Shown here: piece by piece, positions 22,271-31,412 of the stretch | Layout: every line of letters begins with the position of its first letter | Numbering within the stretch: the first letter of the stretch is position 1 | Assembly: GCA_030610995.1 (NCBI GenBank) | Contig: JAUWQO010000007.1 | Location: 1 to 56,554 of the forward strand | Direction of reading: 5' to 3' | DNA from: Desulfobacterales bacterium | Lineage (GTDB): Bacteria; Desulfobacterota; Desulfobacteria; Desulfobacterales; ETH-SRB1 | Length of the DNA stretch: 56,554 bases | Made by a program: the position numbers and the translations under genes | The notes under the pieces: model-generated | Seen by the model: only the letters and a program-made list of their open reading frames with translations | Told to the model about the DNA's origin: nothing | Databases searched by the model: none

Positions 22271-23146
22271 TTACGGAAATGATAGGGCATCACTCGTCAG
22301 ACTCGCCAGCAATAATGCCCGTTTTCCGTACATTAACCCCAGCCCATCCTCAACAATAAACCTGAAGTATGTGGAAGGGTCATCAACCGAAACCGGATCG
22401 CGGAGGATTGCATAAGGATTAGTGTTAATAGAATTGTTTCCACGTATTCCCGAATAACAATATTTGTAACGTTCTCTGACGATTCCAATGGCTCTCGGAT
22501 CTATACTCTCAATATTTCCAAAGGGGTATGAAAAATGTTCAATATCAATGCCGAGTTTTTTCTGCAATATATCGCCGCTTTCGATTATCTCGTGCCTCAG
22601 TTCGTCTTCGTTTTCAATTTCTGTTAACCTTCGATGATTGATCGTATGGGCACCTATTGTATGGCCTTGATCCAATAATCGCTCAAGATCCTGCCAACAC
22701 ATTGGCTCCATATCATCAGAAATTTCTTCGAAATCAAAACAATTATCATAAAGATCTTTTGCAATAAAAGTCTTTTGCTCGTCGCGATTCTTTGCATTTA
22801 TAAAACCCGGAGGGATAAAAAATATGGCTTTTATGCCAAGAGGTTCTAAAATCTTGTCCGCAATCAGCGCATTTGACTTAAACCCGTCGTCGAATGTCAA
22901 GAGAACTTTTGTGCCGGTGTATTTCATTTTACCGGCTAATATATCTTTCAAATCATCCGGCCTGATAAAGCCATAATGCCTGTCAATGTATTTTATTTGC
23001 GCTTCAAATTTATCAAACTCTTCATATGGGATGTCATGATATATAAGTATCTTTAAGGCACCTTTATCATTATTGTTTCGCCTTTTTGCTATGTTAAGCA
23101 GCAAACGTCCCAGAATGGAATTGGCAATAAGGTATCTGATTTTCAT
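22271..23146 (-). CDS. Polysaccharide deacetylase (NodB-fold)
   Basis: 291 residues. Motif 1 TFDDGF (residues ~84-89, metal and base Asp) and motif 2 HTINHRRL (metal-binding His pair) are intact, followed by FSYPFGNIES (motif 3). The family removes N- or O-acetyl groups from polysaccharides. The N-terminus is only mildly hydrophobic, with no clear signal peptide, so it may act in the cytosol on a lipid-linked intermediate. It lies 32 bases downstream of the Wzy gene's upstream side in the same transcript order: FemAB-like, deacetylase, Wzy. Confidence 0.9.
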   Translation of the reverse strand: MKIRYLIANSILGRLLLNIAKRRNNNDKGALKILIYHDIPYEEFDKFEAQIKYIDRHYGFIRPDDLKDILAGKMKYTGTKVLLTFDDGFKSNALIADKILEPLGIKAIFFIPPGFINAKNRDEQKTFIAKDLYDNCFDFEEISDDMEPMCWQDLERLLDQGHTIGAHTINHRRLTEIENEDELRHEIIESGDILQKKLGIDIEHFSYPFGNIESIDPRAIGIVRERYKYCYSGIRGNNSINTNPYAILRDPVSVDDPSTYFRFIVEDGLGLMYGKRALLLASLTSDALSFP

Positions 23147-23191
23147 TTATCCGGCATTTCCTGTGTTGTTTTTTGAGCAGCGTTAGCGTGC

Positions 23192-24205
23192 CTATCTTGA
23201 AGTTTCAATACGTTTCCTGATCATTCTGTTTAGAAAACCGTCTTGATACGCCTCAACTTCTCCCATCAACTGATACTGCTTTCCTCTCAACCCTCTCTTA
23301 AAATGCAAAATGCCTGACGGTGTATTATCCGGGTGCGCACCTCCCAAATCAAACCATCTGAATCCGCGTTTTTTCATCTCGCAGACAGCGTTCCATATAA
23401 GATAATGATTGGCACTTACCTTTCTGCCGATATTGTTTGTCGCGCCGATCAGATACATGCATGTATTGCCATAGGTGGCGATGAGAATACTCCCCAGTTT
23501 TTCTCCATTCTGGCGACCGACAAAAACCAGCACCTTCCTCGAATCCGGCAACAGGTTTTGCATTGACCTTACGAGTTCCGGAGAAAGATTAGTTCCAAAC
23601 CCTGTTTTGTCTAAAAGCGCCTTATAATCATCTAAAAGTTCATCCATCAAAACATTAGAGCTGCCTGTTTCATAGGTTACCTCCAGCCGTTCAGCCTTAT
23701 TAAGGCAATTTCTCCATTTTTGCTGAAGACCTTTGCGAAGTTCTTCCGTAGAACGAGATAAATCCACAATTTCAGATGCCCAGCCATCCGTTTCCGTTGC
23801 CTTGGAAAAGCCAGCTGCTTTAAAGATTGCATAGCTGTCATCAGATGCTATTAAAGGAGGAGCGATCCTCAGATACATCTTCTTTTCATCCGCCCAGTAT
23901 TTTTTGAGTTCCTTGAGCATGTCCACATATACATCAGGCTGTGTAAAATCGTTATTTTTCAAAAGCGGCGCCCGATTAATCCATACCAGCCCTCTGTTTA
24001 GCAAAGGCACTGTGCGGATCATGGCCTGGGCCGCCCCCACTGTCTCGTCACCTTTTTGAAAAATGGCACGGTTTACCTTCCATGTCCCAGTAAAAGCCTT
24101 TGCTTCACCAAACTCCCAAGTCTGCATAAGGCTGAGATCATCAACATCTGAAACGATATCATTCCATTCCTCCTGCCCAAAGTCTCTTATCTCCATACGA
24201 ATCAT
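23192..24205 (-). CDS. FemAB/GNAT-fold acyltransferase-like protein
   Basis: 337 residues with the duplicated GNAT layout of FemAB proteins: LMQTWEFGEAKAFTG at the N-terminus, LRKGLQQKWRNCLNKAER (the typical FemAB helix), LGSILIATYGNTCMYLIGAT, YLIWNAVCEMKKRGFRWFDL and LGGAHPDNTPSGILHFKRGL. In Gram-negative polysaccharide loci such proteins probably attach an amino-acyl or acyl group to a sugar; peptidoglycan bridge formation is unlikely here. It is followed at once by the DegT-like gene (8-base gap). Confidence 0.82.
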   Translation of the reverse strand: MIRMEIRDFGQEEWNDIVSDVDDLSLMQTWEFGEAKAFTGTWKVNRAIFQKGDETVGAAQAMIRTVPLLNRGLVWINRAPLLKNNDFTQPDVYVDMLKELKKYWADEKKMYLRIAPPLIASDDSYAIFKAAGFSKATETDGWASEIVDLSRSTEELRKGLQQKWRNCLNKAERLEVTYETGSSNVLMDELLDDYKALLDKTGFGTNLSPELVRSMQNLLPDSRKVLVFVGRQNGEKLGSILIATYGNTCMYLIGATNNIGRKVSANHYLIWNAVCEMKKRGFRWFDLGGAHPDNTPSGILHFKRGLRGKQYQLMGEVEAYQDGFLNRMIRKRIETSR

Positions 24206-24213
24206 AATCCGGG

Positions 24214-25347
24214 TTATTTTTCCTTTCCTAAAATATCTCTTAACTTAAATGCCATATATTTTACCTGCTTGTCACTGAGATCCTGATGAACCGGCAAAAG
24301 AAGGATATGTTCCTGAAGCCAGACAGCCGTTTTGTGCTCATCGTTTCTATCTGAAACTTCTGGAGGCAGATCAGGCCAACTGGAGGCAGGAAGGCCGAAA
24401 TGATTGAGCCGGCTGGCCACTGCATCTCTTCCCTCAGATAAAATCATAGGGAAAGTGTATGGGCAGACATAATCCGGGAGCGAAGGAAACAACGGCTTGA
24501 TACCTTTCATCCCATCTACTGACCTCAACAGCCGCATATAATTTCCCCTGCGTTTTTTAACCACATAGTCAAGGTCTTTTTCTATTACACCAAGAAGCCT
24601 TAAGGTATATTTATCGGGAAATATTCTCATGCTTCCACTTAGCCGATCAGCAGGATTATGCAAATTGCCGACAGCACGTTTCCGAAAGCGATGCCACGAT
24701 ATTCCCATAGTCAACATTACTCGTTGAGCCAGACGTCGTATTAACCATTTTGAAATTAGTCTTTTGCCGGAGACAAACATCTTCTCTGTCTGCTGAACCG
24801 GACTATTATATGGCATAATCAATAATCCGCCTTCGGGAAGAGAAAGAAGTTTTCGTGGACTGAAAAAGGCTGTATTCTGCCCCGCTCCATTTACCGGCAA
24901 AAGGAGATGGGCACAATCCTCTAATAATTCAGCGCCGTGCTTATCACAAAATCCTTTGGCCTCATCAAGACAGTTGGGAAATCCAAAATAATGGACCAGA
25001 ATAAAAACATCGGGCGGATCTGATTTGTTTGCTTCTGACTCAATCTTGCCCCAGTCAGGCGAAAGGTCTTTCCTGATTGGATAAAAATAAAGGCTTATTT
25101 CATTTCGTCTCAGTGGAATAAGAGCTTCATTGCAAAAATAATCAGGTAGCCACACCTGACCATTTTCCCTGCCTTTTTTATGGAGAATCGCTGCTACACC
25201 CTCAGTCATGGCCCACAGGCCGCGGGAAAAGAACTGGACGGACTTCTCAGGTGGCAGTCCTCGCCACGGTTCACCATCCGAAAGTCCTGCAAACAGCGCC
25301 TGCCAGAGTGCCTTCAAGGAAGGAATTGGAGCGGAGTGAATGGTCAT
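24214..25347 (-). CDS. DegT/DnrJ-like PLP aminotransferase-fold protein (divergent)
   Basis: 377 residues. The fold-type I core is recognisable: VWLPDYFCNEALIPL, VFILVHYFGFPNCLDEAKGF, ELLEDCAHLLLP (the Asp that contacts the PLP ring) and FFSPRKLLSLPEGGLLIMP, where Lys is in the position of the Schiff-base lysine. It is diverged from typical sugar aminotransferases (no TNG/GTxAL motif at the usual site). It may transfer an amino group to a keto sugar or supply an amino acid for the adjacent FemAB-like enzyme. The pairing of the two is worth noting. Confidence 0.75.
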   Translation of the reverse strand: MTIHSAPIPSLKALWQALFAGLSDGEPWRGLPPEKSVQFFSRGLWAMTEGVAAILHKKGRENGQVWLPDYFCNEALIPLRRNEISLYFYPIRKDLSPDWGKIESEANKSDPPDVFILVHYFGFPNCLDEAKGFCDKHGAELLEDCAHLLLPVNGAGQNTAFFSPRKLLSLPEGGLLIMPYNSPVQQTEKMFVSGKRLISKWLIRRLAQRVMLTMGISWHRFRKRAVGNLHNPADRLSGSMRIFPDKYTLRLLGVIEKDLDYVVKKRRGNYMRLLRSVDGMKGIKPLFPSLPDYVCPYTFPMILSEGRDAVASRLNHFGLPASSWPDLPPEVSDRNDEHKTAVWLQEHILLLPVHQDLSDKQVKYMAFKLRDILGKEK

Positions 25348-25378
25348 TTTGACGGAAGTCGATTGGATTTATTAATGC

Positions 25379-26341
25379 TCATTTGCTGACCCTGGCAGTG
25401 TTTAGTAGAGTAAGCACCCATGTTTTCCAATTGAAGGGGTCTTGTTTTAAGGCCATACATAAGTATTTTTGTGCCTCACGATGATCGCCCTGCTTCATAA
25501 AGGCATGTCCTCCGCCTCGAAGTGTGCCGGCTCGATGACGTCTCATAAGATAGCGATAATATAAATTTTTTGGTTGCCATCTTTGAAAGTGGGCCTCCAA
25601 AACATTCATGGCATGTTGATTATGAAGGACAATATTATTAGTAACGCCTTGACCCCAAACCCAATATACGCCCAATATCTTGTGGAGATATTCTATGCGG
25701 CAATCTGCCTGTGCGAGCCGCAGCCAAAGGTCGTAATCTTCCACACTGTTGAATCGCATATCCTCCGAAAAGCCGCCCACTTCTAAAATCTTTTGCCGTC
25801 GAACAACAGTTGCTGAAGTGGAAATACAATTACCTTTAAAAAGAAGATCCCTATAAGTGGCATACGGGCCATATGTCAAACGTTTCTTACTACCTTTGTT
25901 CATCTGTAACCACTCATCATGACAAACCATATCAACGTCGGGCACATCTTTAATATGATGAGCAATAAATTCAAGCTTTTGCTCCAACCAAACATCGTCA
26001 GCATCCAGAAATGCTACAAATATGCCAGAGGCTTCTCGAACCCCTCTATTTCTTGCTCCGCCTATTCCCTTGTTGGCCTGCTGGATAAGCCTTAGTTCGA
26101 CCATGGGATATTCTTTAGCCCAGGCACTAATTTTGCTGGATGTTTCGTCTGTCGAACCATCATCGACAGCAATGATTTCATAATTAGATTTAGACATTGT
26201 TTGGCCAGCTACGGAATCCAAAGCTTCGCAGACAAAATCTTCAGCATTATAGGCAGGGATTACAACGCTAAATAGAGGCTCGTTTTGCATCAACGGCATA
26301 TTTGTTCGATCAGCCTTCGTGTTAATCGGCTTCATATTCAT
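25379..26341 (-). CDS. Glycosyltransferase family 2
   Basis: 320 residues, GT-A fold. FSVVIPAYNAEDFVCEALDS, IIAVDDGSTDET, GGARNRGVREA and VAFLDADDVW (the DxD-type metal site) are all present, followed by a C-terminal TPR-like helical pair (AFMKQGDHREAQKYLCMALK). It transfers a sugar from a nucleotide donor to the lipid-linked repeat unit. The start ATG 26341 overlaps the upstream gene by 20 bases. Confidence 0.92.
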   Translation of the reverse strand: MNMKPINTKADRTNMPLMQNEPLFSVVIPAYNAEDFVCEALDSVAGQTMSKSNYEIIAVDDGSTDETSSKISAWAKEYPMVELRLIQQANKGIGGARNRGVREASGIFVAFLDADDVWLEQKLEFIAHHIKDVPDVDMVCHDEWLQMNKGSKKRLTYGPYATYRDLLFKGNCISTSATVVRRQKILEVGGFSEDMRFNSVEDYDLWLRLAQADCRIEYLHKILGVYWVWGQGVTNNIVLHNQHAMNVLEAHFQRWQPKNLYYRYLMRRHRAGTLRGGGHAFMKQGDHREAQKYLCMALKQDPFNWKTWVLTLLNTARVSK

Positions 26342-28067
26342 CTTTTTGCAGTCCTAAAAACTTCCGCACACCTTCTCTTGTCACTGGCTCAAAATACTCC
26401 TCCCTGATCCTTGTGCCGGTTTCTTCATGTTCCTTTATCTTTTCAGGGCTGCGGTTTTCATAAAATCGAATAGCACCTGCTACTTCTTCAGAACTATAGC
26501 ACAACTTCCAGATATCACTGGTTATAGTCTCTGGAATCGGATTTTCTACAATACCATTGCGGTCACCTATCACTATTACTGGGATCCCCTTTGCGAGAGC
26601 CTCTAAGCAAGTACTCGAAGCATTTCCGATGAGGAGGTTAGCACCTTCAACATACTTATTAAAATCCCCCGTCTTGATATGGAAAGCATCTGGAAACTTT
26701 CCGTCACACAAACCTCTTATCTGCTCAGGCCTCACAGTGGGATGCGGTTTAATCCAGAATCTGAGATCAACATTTCCAAGATTACCAAGGACCGAAGCAA
26801 GTAACCTTAAAATATTTGCAGACCCTTTAAGACCAATGGGCAAGGCTACTAAAATAGTGAACATGTTCGGATCAGGCATTTTTTTTCGTTTTTCCCAAAC
26901 TTTGTTAAATCTGAAAGCAGGCGCTACAATAGCTTCAAAATCATTACAGAACTCCTGGATGTCTTCCAATAGGCCTTTTCCTATTACTCCAATCTTATGA
27001 GGAACTGCCTGGCTCCGGTACTCCTGTGGAGTAGGAAATATGTATATGTGAAGATTCTTAGAGATAATATATCCCTGATAACCAGTAATATGAGTTTCTG
27101 GATGAAAACGTCGAAATCCTACGATCAAGCCACGATCAATAACCTGATTTTCATGCCAATCCACCAGTAGTTTTACCTGCACTTTCTCCTGAGACATTCG
27201 GAAAGCAAAACGATAATTCAACAAACCTCCAAAGGATGAGGAATTACAGCAAGTTAACCTTCTCTCCTGCCTCAAAAGCAGGGCAACATCAAACCCCAAA
27301 AACGACATCTTTGGGATCTGAAGCCGACATATTCTCATTGGATACAACAATACAAAAAAATAGTCCCAGATTTTTAGAAAGTCATCAGGTATAATAAATT
27401 GATCTTTTGCATTTCTGATTAGTTTAAAACCCGATACTGGATTCCCAAACCCAATAAGAGCGGGATAATAAAAGATACTTCTTTTATCTTTTTCGCCTAA
27501 GTTCTCAAGTAAACCCGTATAATATCGGTCTTTGTATTTTCCTTTATAGATGCTTCCACCTTCTCCGATACTGCTTTTGATTACGAAAGTATCCAACAGA
27601 GTAATCGGCACAGAAGAAGAGATTTTCAATTTTCCAGATTTCGATCTGCCTATAAACCTCAAAAACAGGGTAACGAATCCAACAGCAAAATGATAAAATG
27701 GAGTCAGGATACGCCTAATTCTACCAGAAATGCTCTCAGTGCAAACAACAGAAACATCTATTCCGTTCCCTTTGAAGTAAGTTTGTAAAACCTTAGATAA
27801 TGCGCGGTCTGCGAGGGTAATCTGTCCAACATCTTGGTCAGTTTCAAGTATTCGCTTAACCAATGCCAAATAGCAGCACCTCAAAAAAAGAGGGCTCAGG
27901 TATTTGTTTCTGCTCGCGATGCTACTGACAATCCAGTCTATATTGTTCTCGTGTTCTAATCCCACAGCTTCAACAAGATGATTGAAATCGGCTCTTATTT
28001 CAACAGCAACCATGTTAAGAATTCGATTTTCATCCGAAGATAATTTATCGAGGTTAATCACTCTCAT
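26322..28067 (-). CDS. Unrecognised GT-B-like transferase (581 aa)
   Basis: I do not recognise a named family for the whole protein. The C-terminal third looks like a GT-B donor domain of the CDP-glycerol transferase/capsule type: TILVALPIGLKGSANILRLL, LRFWIKPHPTVRPEQIRG, and LLIGNASSTCLEALAKGIPV, VIVIGD. The middle (VKLLVDWHENQVIDRGLIVG, FRRFHPETHITGYQGYI) resembles surface-glycan transferases that act on large acceptors. The N-terminal ~150 residues are helical with one hydrophobic stretch (FYHFAVGFVTLFLRF). A glycosyl- or polyolphosphate transferase of the repeat unit is the best guess. Confidence 0.65.
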   Translation of the reverse strand: MRVINLDKLSSDENRILNMVAVEIRADFNHLVEAVGLEHENNIDWIVSSIASRNKYLSPLFLRCCYLALVKRILETDQDVGQITLADRALSKVLQTYFKGNGIDVSVVCTESISGRIRRILTPFYHFAVGFVTLFLRFIGRSKSGKLKISSSVPITLLDTFVIKSSIGEGGSIYKGKYKDRYYTGLLENLGEKDKRSIFYYPALIGFGNPVSGFKLIRNAKDQFIIPDDFLKIWDYFFVLLYPMRICRLQIPKMSFLGFDVALLLRQERRLTCCNSSSFGGLLNYRFAFRMSQEKVQVKLLVDWHENQVIDRGLIVGFRRFHPETHITGYQGYIISKNLHIYIFPTPQEYRSQAVPHKIGVIGKGLLEDIQEFCNDFEAIVAPAFRFNKVWEKRKKMPDPNMFTILVALPIGLKGSANILRLLASVLGNLGNVDLRFWIKPHPTVRPEQIRGLCDGKFPDAFHIKTGDFNKYVEGANLLIGNASSTCLEALAKGIPVIVIGDRNGIVENPIPETITSDIWKLCYSSEEVAGAIRFYENRSPEKIKEHEETGTRIREEYFEPVTREGVRKFLGLQKDEYEAD

Positions 28068-28156
28068 TAGTCACGTCTTCCCGAGTTTGCAAGCATCTGC
28101 TCTTTGGGCAGCCCCATAATCAGACATAGCGTCTTCGATAAACAGACCGTTTTGCT

Positions 28157-28840
28157 CTACTCAACAATATCAGCAAACACGGTGCATGGCGCGCCGTCAG
28201 CACCTTCTACCCTTAAGGGAGCTACGATAACTTGCTTTAATTTCATACCATTATCAACCTTGGATAAATCCATATCCTCAAGCAAAAGAATGGGGTTGGG
28301 ATGATCAAGAAACGCCTTATGTGCTTCATGCCCTATCTCCCTATGAGCAAAAGAGGATAAGGAAATCGAATCAAAGCCAAACACTTTGAGGTGTGGAAAA
28401 CGCTTACGCAGAAAAGCAGCCAGCCTTGGGGCAAAGCCAGGGTTATTTTCCCAATAGATATCTTTCTCTCTCAAATAGCAAAAGCCTGTTTTAATGACAA
28501 GTATATCTGTATTATCGGGCACATCATCCATGTCCACGGCTTCCGATTCTATAATAAGCCCAGGTTCAACAGGTGAAATATCAAGGATAAAAGTGGAATG
28601 AAAAATCCAAAACTCCGGGTTGTAGTCATCCGATGTTTTTCCTGCCAGCACAAAGTGTCTTGGAAAATCAATATGTGTGCCCAGATGATTGGATAAACTC
28701 CAATATGAGGTATTGCATGAATCCCCATCTTCTATGCTTTTCTCATGCTGAAGCTTCAGAGAGTCCCCACCGCCATAAGCCGGTGTTTCACAATTTAATG
28801 GATAAGAAAGGTGAATCCATTTACTAATAATTTGTGGCAC
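28157..28840 (-). CDS. Cyclase-family metal hydrolase (kynurenine-formamidase-like)
   Basis: 227 residues, PF04199-type. The metal-binding signature HxGTHxDxPxH is seen as NHLGTHIDFPRHF, with a second site in FGFDSISLSSF and HKAFLDHPNPILLLEDM. The family hydrolyses amide or ester bonds, including formamides and cyclic substrates. Kynurenine formamidase is unlikely in this setting; a role in opening a lactone or deformylating a sugar intermediate would fit the neighbouring cyclase, aldolase and cytidylyltransferase genes. The start is GTG 28840 (GGAG nine bases upstream). Confidence 0.85.
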   Translation of the reverse strand: MPQIISKWIHLSYPLNCETPAYGGGDSLKLQHEKSIEDGDSCNTSYWSLSNHLGTHIDFPRHFVLAGKTSDDYNPEFWIFHSTFILDISPVEPGLIIESEAVDMDDVPDNTDILVIKTGFCYLREKDIYWENNPGFAPRLAAFLRKRFPHLKVFGFDSISLSSFAHREIGHEAHKAFLDHPNPILLLEDMDLSKVDNGMKLKQVIVAPLRVEGADGAPCTVFADIVE

Positions 28841-28861
28841 TTACAAACACTCCAATCTCCA

Positions 28862-29551
28862 CTATACCGCACGCTTTTCCCTTAAGCGCGCAGCCATCAA
28901 TGCATTTGCAATGGCAAAGTCAAATTCCTCATCAATGTCAACCGCTTCAAGTCTGTCCATAGGAAAAAGCATGGGATTATGCCCCAGACGATTTTTCCGC
29001 TCAAAGAATACAGTACGCGAAAACAGATATATACAGGAATTTTCTTCAAAAATAACAGGAAGCTCTTGTGTTTTAATAAGTTTTTCGGGATCGTGGTTAA
29101 CTGCCAATCCATCTGCCCTGAAAAAACGTTTCTGTACAGGTGTTACCGAAAAAAGCGAATCACATTCGCTTTGTTTAAAAAAGGACTCAATGGCGTTATC
29201 AATCGTCTCAGAACGCAGCAAGGGATTTGTGCTGTGTGATTGAATAAAAAATTCTCCGTCTGTTTTTTCCAAGTCATATGCCATAATTTGATATGCTTCA
29301 TCACTCTGGATACGAAGCAGATAATCTGGCCGCATATGAATTGTAGCTTTGAAATTTTTGCTTGCATCTTCCGCGATTTCTTCTGAATCCGTATTGATAA
29401 TGATTTCTTTGATATATTGACTGTGGCTCAGACTATTTAATATCCAATAAAAAAGCGGGCGGCCACAAAGATGTCTGATGTTTTTATCTGGTACACGCTC
29501 AGAATGTTCCTTCATGAAAATGAGAGCTTTTATTGGTGGAATATTCATCAT
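28862..29551 (-). CDS. Acylneuraminate/KDO-type cytidylyltransferase
   Basis: 229 residues, the length of CMP-NeuAc/KDO synthetases. The nucleotide loop is the variant IFMKEHSERVPDKNIRHLCG in place of the usual IPARxGSKxxPxKN. It is followed by IIINTDSEEI, FIQSHSTNPLLRSETIDNAI and MDRLEAVDIDEEFDFAIA, where the late Asp residues bind metal. It should activate a 2-keto-3-deoxy acid (or related acid sugar) as a CMP derivative. ATG 29551 overlaps the aldolase stop as ATGA, strongly linking the two steps. It is different from the second cytidylyltransferase at 51725-52462. Confidence 0.88.
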   Translation of the reverse strand: MMNIPPIKALIFMKEHSERVPDKNIRHLCGRPLFYWILNSLSHSQYIKEIIINTDSEEIAEDASKNFKATIHMRPDYLLRIQSDEAYQIMAYDLEKTDGEFFIQSHSTNPLLRSETIDNAIESFFKQSECDSLFSVTPVQKRFFRADGLAVNHDPEKLIKTQELPVIFEENSCIYLFSRTVFFERKNRLGHNPMLFPMDRLEAVDIDEEFDFAIANALMAARLREKRAV

Positions 29552-30324
29552 TTCCTCTCAAACACGTGTTGCTTAAGAAAGGTTGCTTCTTCTTTCAATT
29601 TTTCGGCTAAAAAAACCATGTCATCTCCATAAGCGATGAACTTATACCCCTGCTCGATTCTGCTCAAAAGCTCATCATGGTTGGAATGTACTACATGATA
29701 GCCACCGACTTTGGGAGATTTCATCATAACCCGCTCAACTTCATCTAAAGCTGCAAGCACAGAAGGGTGGTCAAAATTCCCAGGAAGTCCTAAAGACCCT
29801 GACAAATCATAAGGACCAATTATAAAACCGTCCACCCCTTCTACGGACAAAATATCTTCAAGATTCTCTACGGCCTTGATATGTTCTATCTGAACAATTA
29901 CAATACTTTCGTTTTTTGCCCACTCTTCGTATTCTTCAAATCCGAGTCCATAGTTCTGTGCTCTGAACAATCCCACGCCTCTTGTCCCAACAGGAGGATA
30001 GTGCACTGCTTCAACAGCCTTGCATGCATCTTCTTTGCTGTTTACCATCGGCACAATAACACCATGAGCTCCGGCATCCATCACCCTTTTAATGGCCAGG
30101 GGATGGTTTTCACCGACTCTCACAAGAGGAACACAGCCTGCCAGGTCAATAATTTGAATAAGTTGCTGGGCATCACAAAAGTCAATGCCGGTATGTTCCA
30201 TATCAATCGCCAACCACTCAAACCCGGATTTTGCCATCATCTCGCACATTGGAAGATAGCTGAAAGAAACCCATGATCCGATTGTTAATTGACGATCTTT
30301 GATTTTATTTTTCAGGGATTGCAT
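29548..30324 (-). CDS. HpcH/HpaI-type aldolase
   Basis: 258 residues, full length. The class II aldolase motifs are present: IDMEHTGIDF (base His), PLVRVGENHP (Arg), IVIVQIEHIKAVENLEDI (metal Glu) and GFIIGPYDLSGSLG (metal Asp), GVIVPMVNSKEDA. These enzymes reversibly join pyruvate to an aldehyde to give 4-hydroxy-2-keto acids, i.e. 3-deoxy-2-ulosonic acids. In a glycan cluster, directly upstream of a CMP-transferase, the synthetic direction is plausible: it could replace a NeuB/KdsA-type PEP condensation. No KdsA or NeuB is found in this sub-block. Confidence 0.9.
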   Translation of the reverse strand: MQSLKNKIKDRQLTIGSWVSFSYLPMCEMMAKSGFEWLAIDMEHTGIDFCDAQQLIQIIDLAGCVPLVRVGENHPLAIKRVMDAGAHGVIVPMVNSKEDACKAVEAVHYPPVGTRGVGLFRAQNYGLGFEEYEEWAKNESIVIVQIEHIKAVENLEDILSVEGVDGFIIGPYDLSGSLGLPGNFDHPSVLAALDEVERVMMKSPKVGGYHVVHSNHDELLSRIEQGYKFIAYGDDMVFLAEKLKEEATFLKQHVFERK

Positions 30325-30344
30325 CTCTCCTACCGCCTTTTTTT

Positions 30345-31412
30345 CTATTTTTTGCCGGCATTAAAATATTCTTCAAATAAGCCGGTTACTTTGTTATCAA
30401 TGGGAAGTGTTGTTTTAAACATCTGGCCAAAACCCCGTGTAAGAATGACCTTTACTTCAGAACCGATATTTTTCTTATCTTTCTTGAGAGCATTTATAAA
30501 ATCACTCACATTTATCCTGCCAAGTGCCGCTCCCTTCCAATTCATTTCCAGCAATTCGCGAATTGTTTGACGCAGCTCTCCGGAAATATATCCAAAATTT
30601 TCCGACAGATAATTGGCAATATCCATTCCATAACTTACGGCTATTCCATGTGGAATCCTGTAATTTGTAAGGGATTCAATCGCGTGACCAAAGGAATGGC
30701 CATAATTGAAGAGCAGTCGTTCTTTTTTGTCAAATTCATCAATTTCTATAATCCTCTTTTTTATTTGCAAACTACGATAAATTAAGCCCTTGAGCACATC
30801 TCTGTTTGTTAAACAAATCTCATATTCCGATCTAATTTTGTTAAAATCTTCATGGCCTGATACGAGATAGAAATGAATCATTTCACCAATGCCTGATCTA
30901 ATATCTAATTCTGCCAATGTGTCCAGGAATCTGAGATCAATAATAATTTCATTGGGAGGATAAAAGTTTCCCAGTTGGTTTTTATATTTACCAAAATTGA
31001 TTGATGATTTACCGCCGATACAACTGTCGCATTGCGCCAGCAAAGTTGTTGGGTAAAAAGCCCAGCGAACCCCTCTATATAAATTAGAGGCAATAAATGC
31101 GCCTATATCCTGTGTGATGCCGCCTCCAATAACGATCAATTTGTTATTTTTTTTAAAGTCCTTCTCAATCAAAGATTCAATAATCGGCGCCAGTTGAAGG
31201 TAACTTTTTTGTTCTTCTGAAGCTTTTATTAGTATGTACTTACATCTGTTAGATGCTGAAATGAAACGCGTTTTGTATAAATCATACACCTTCTCATCGA
31301 TTAAAACGATATCGCCCTGATCAATTTGCCTATCCAGAACAATGGCAAAATCATCCTCAAAGCGGACATCATAATCATGAATTGACGAACGAACGGTGAA
31401 ATTATCAGACAC
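30345..31412 (-). CDS. 3-dehydroquinate-synthase-like sugar phosphate cyclase
   Basis: 355 residues. NAD-binding GGGITQDIGAFIASNLYRGV (residues ~96-115), PTTLLAQCDSCIGGKSSIN with K135, K144/N145, metal ligands E177, H239 (NYGHSFGHAIE, also H243) and H255 (IPHGIAVSYG) are all retained. The lysine that follows the metal Glu in true AroB (EVxK) is His180 here (GEMIH). That argues against an ordinary shikimate role and for a different heptulose- or hexulose-phosphate substrate. It is embedded in sugar genes: the GTG start lies within the last codons of the SDR gene. It probably makes a cyclitol or carries out a related elimination/aldol step. Confidence 0.85.
   Translation of the reverse strand: MSDNFTVRSSIHDYDVRFEDDFAIVLDRQIDQGDIVLIDEKVYDLYKTRFISASNRCKYILIKASEEQKSYLQLAPIIESLIEKDFKKNNKLIVIGGGITQDIGAFIASNLYRGVRWAFYPTTLLAQCDSCIGGKSSINFGKYKNQLGNFYPPNEIIIDLRFLDTLAELDIRSGIGEMIHFYLVSGHEDFNKIRSEYEICLTNRDVLKGLIYRSLQIKKRIIEIDEFDKKERLLFNYGHSFGHAIESLTNYRIPHGIAVSYGMDIANYLSENFGYISGELRQTIRELLEMNWKGAALGRINVSDFINALKKDKKNIGSEVKVILTRGFGQMFKTTLPIDNKVTGLFEEYFNAGKK

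Noticed and set aside
30345-31412. Housekeeping aroB
   Set aside because: Embedded in sugar genes with no other shikimate gene, and the conserved Lys after the metal Glu is His.
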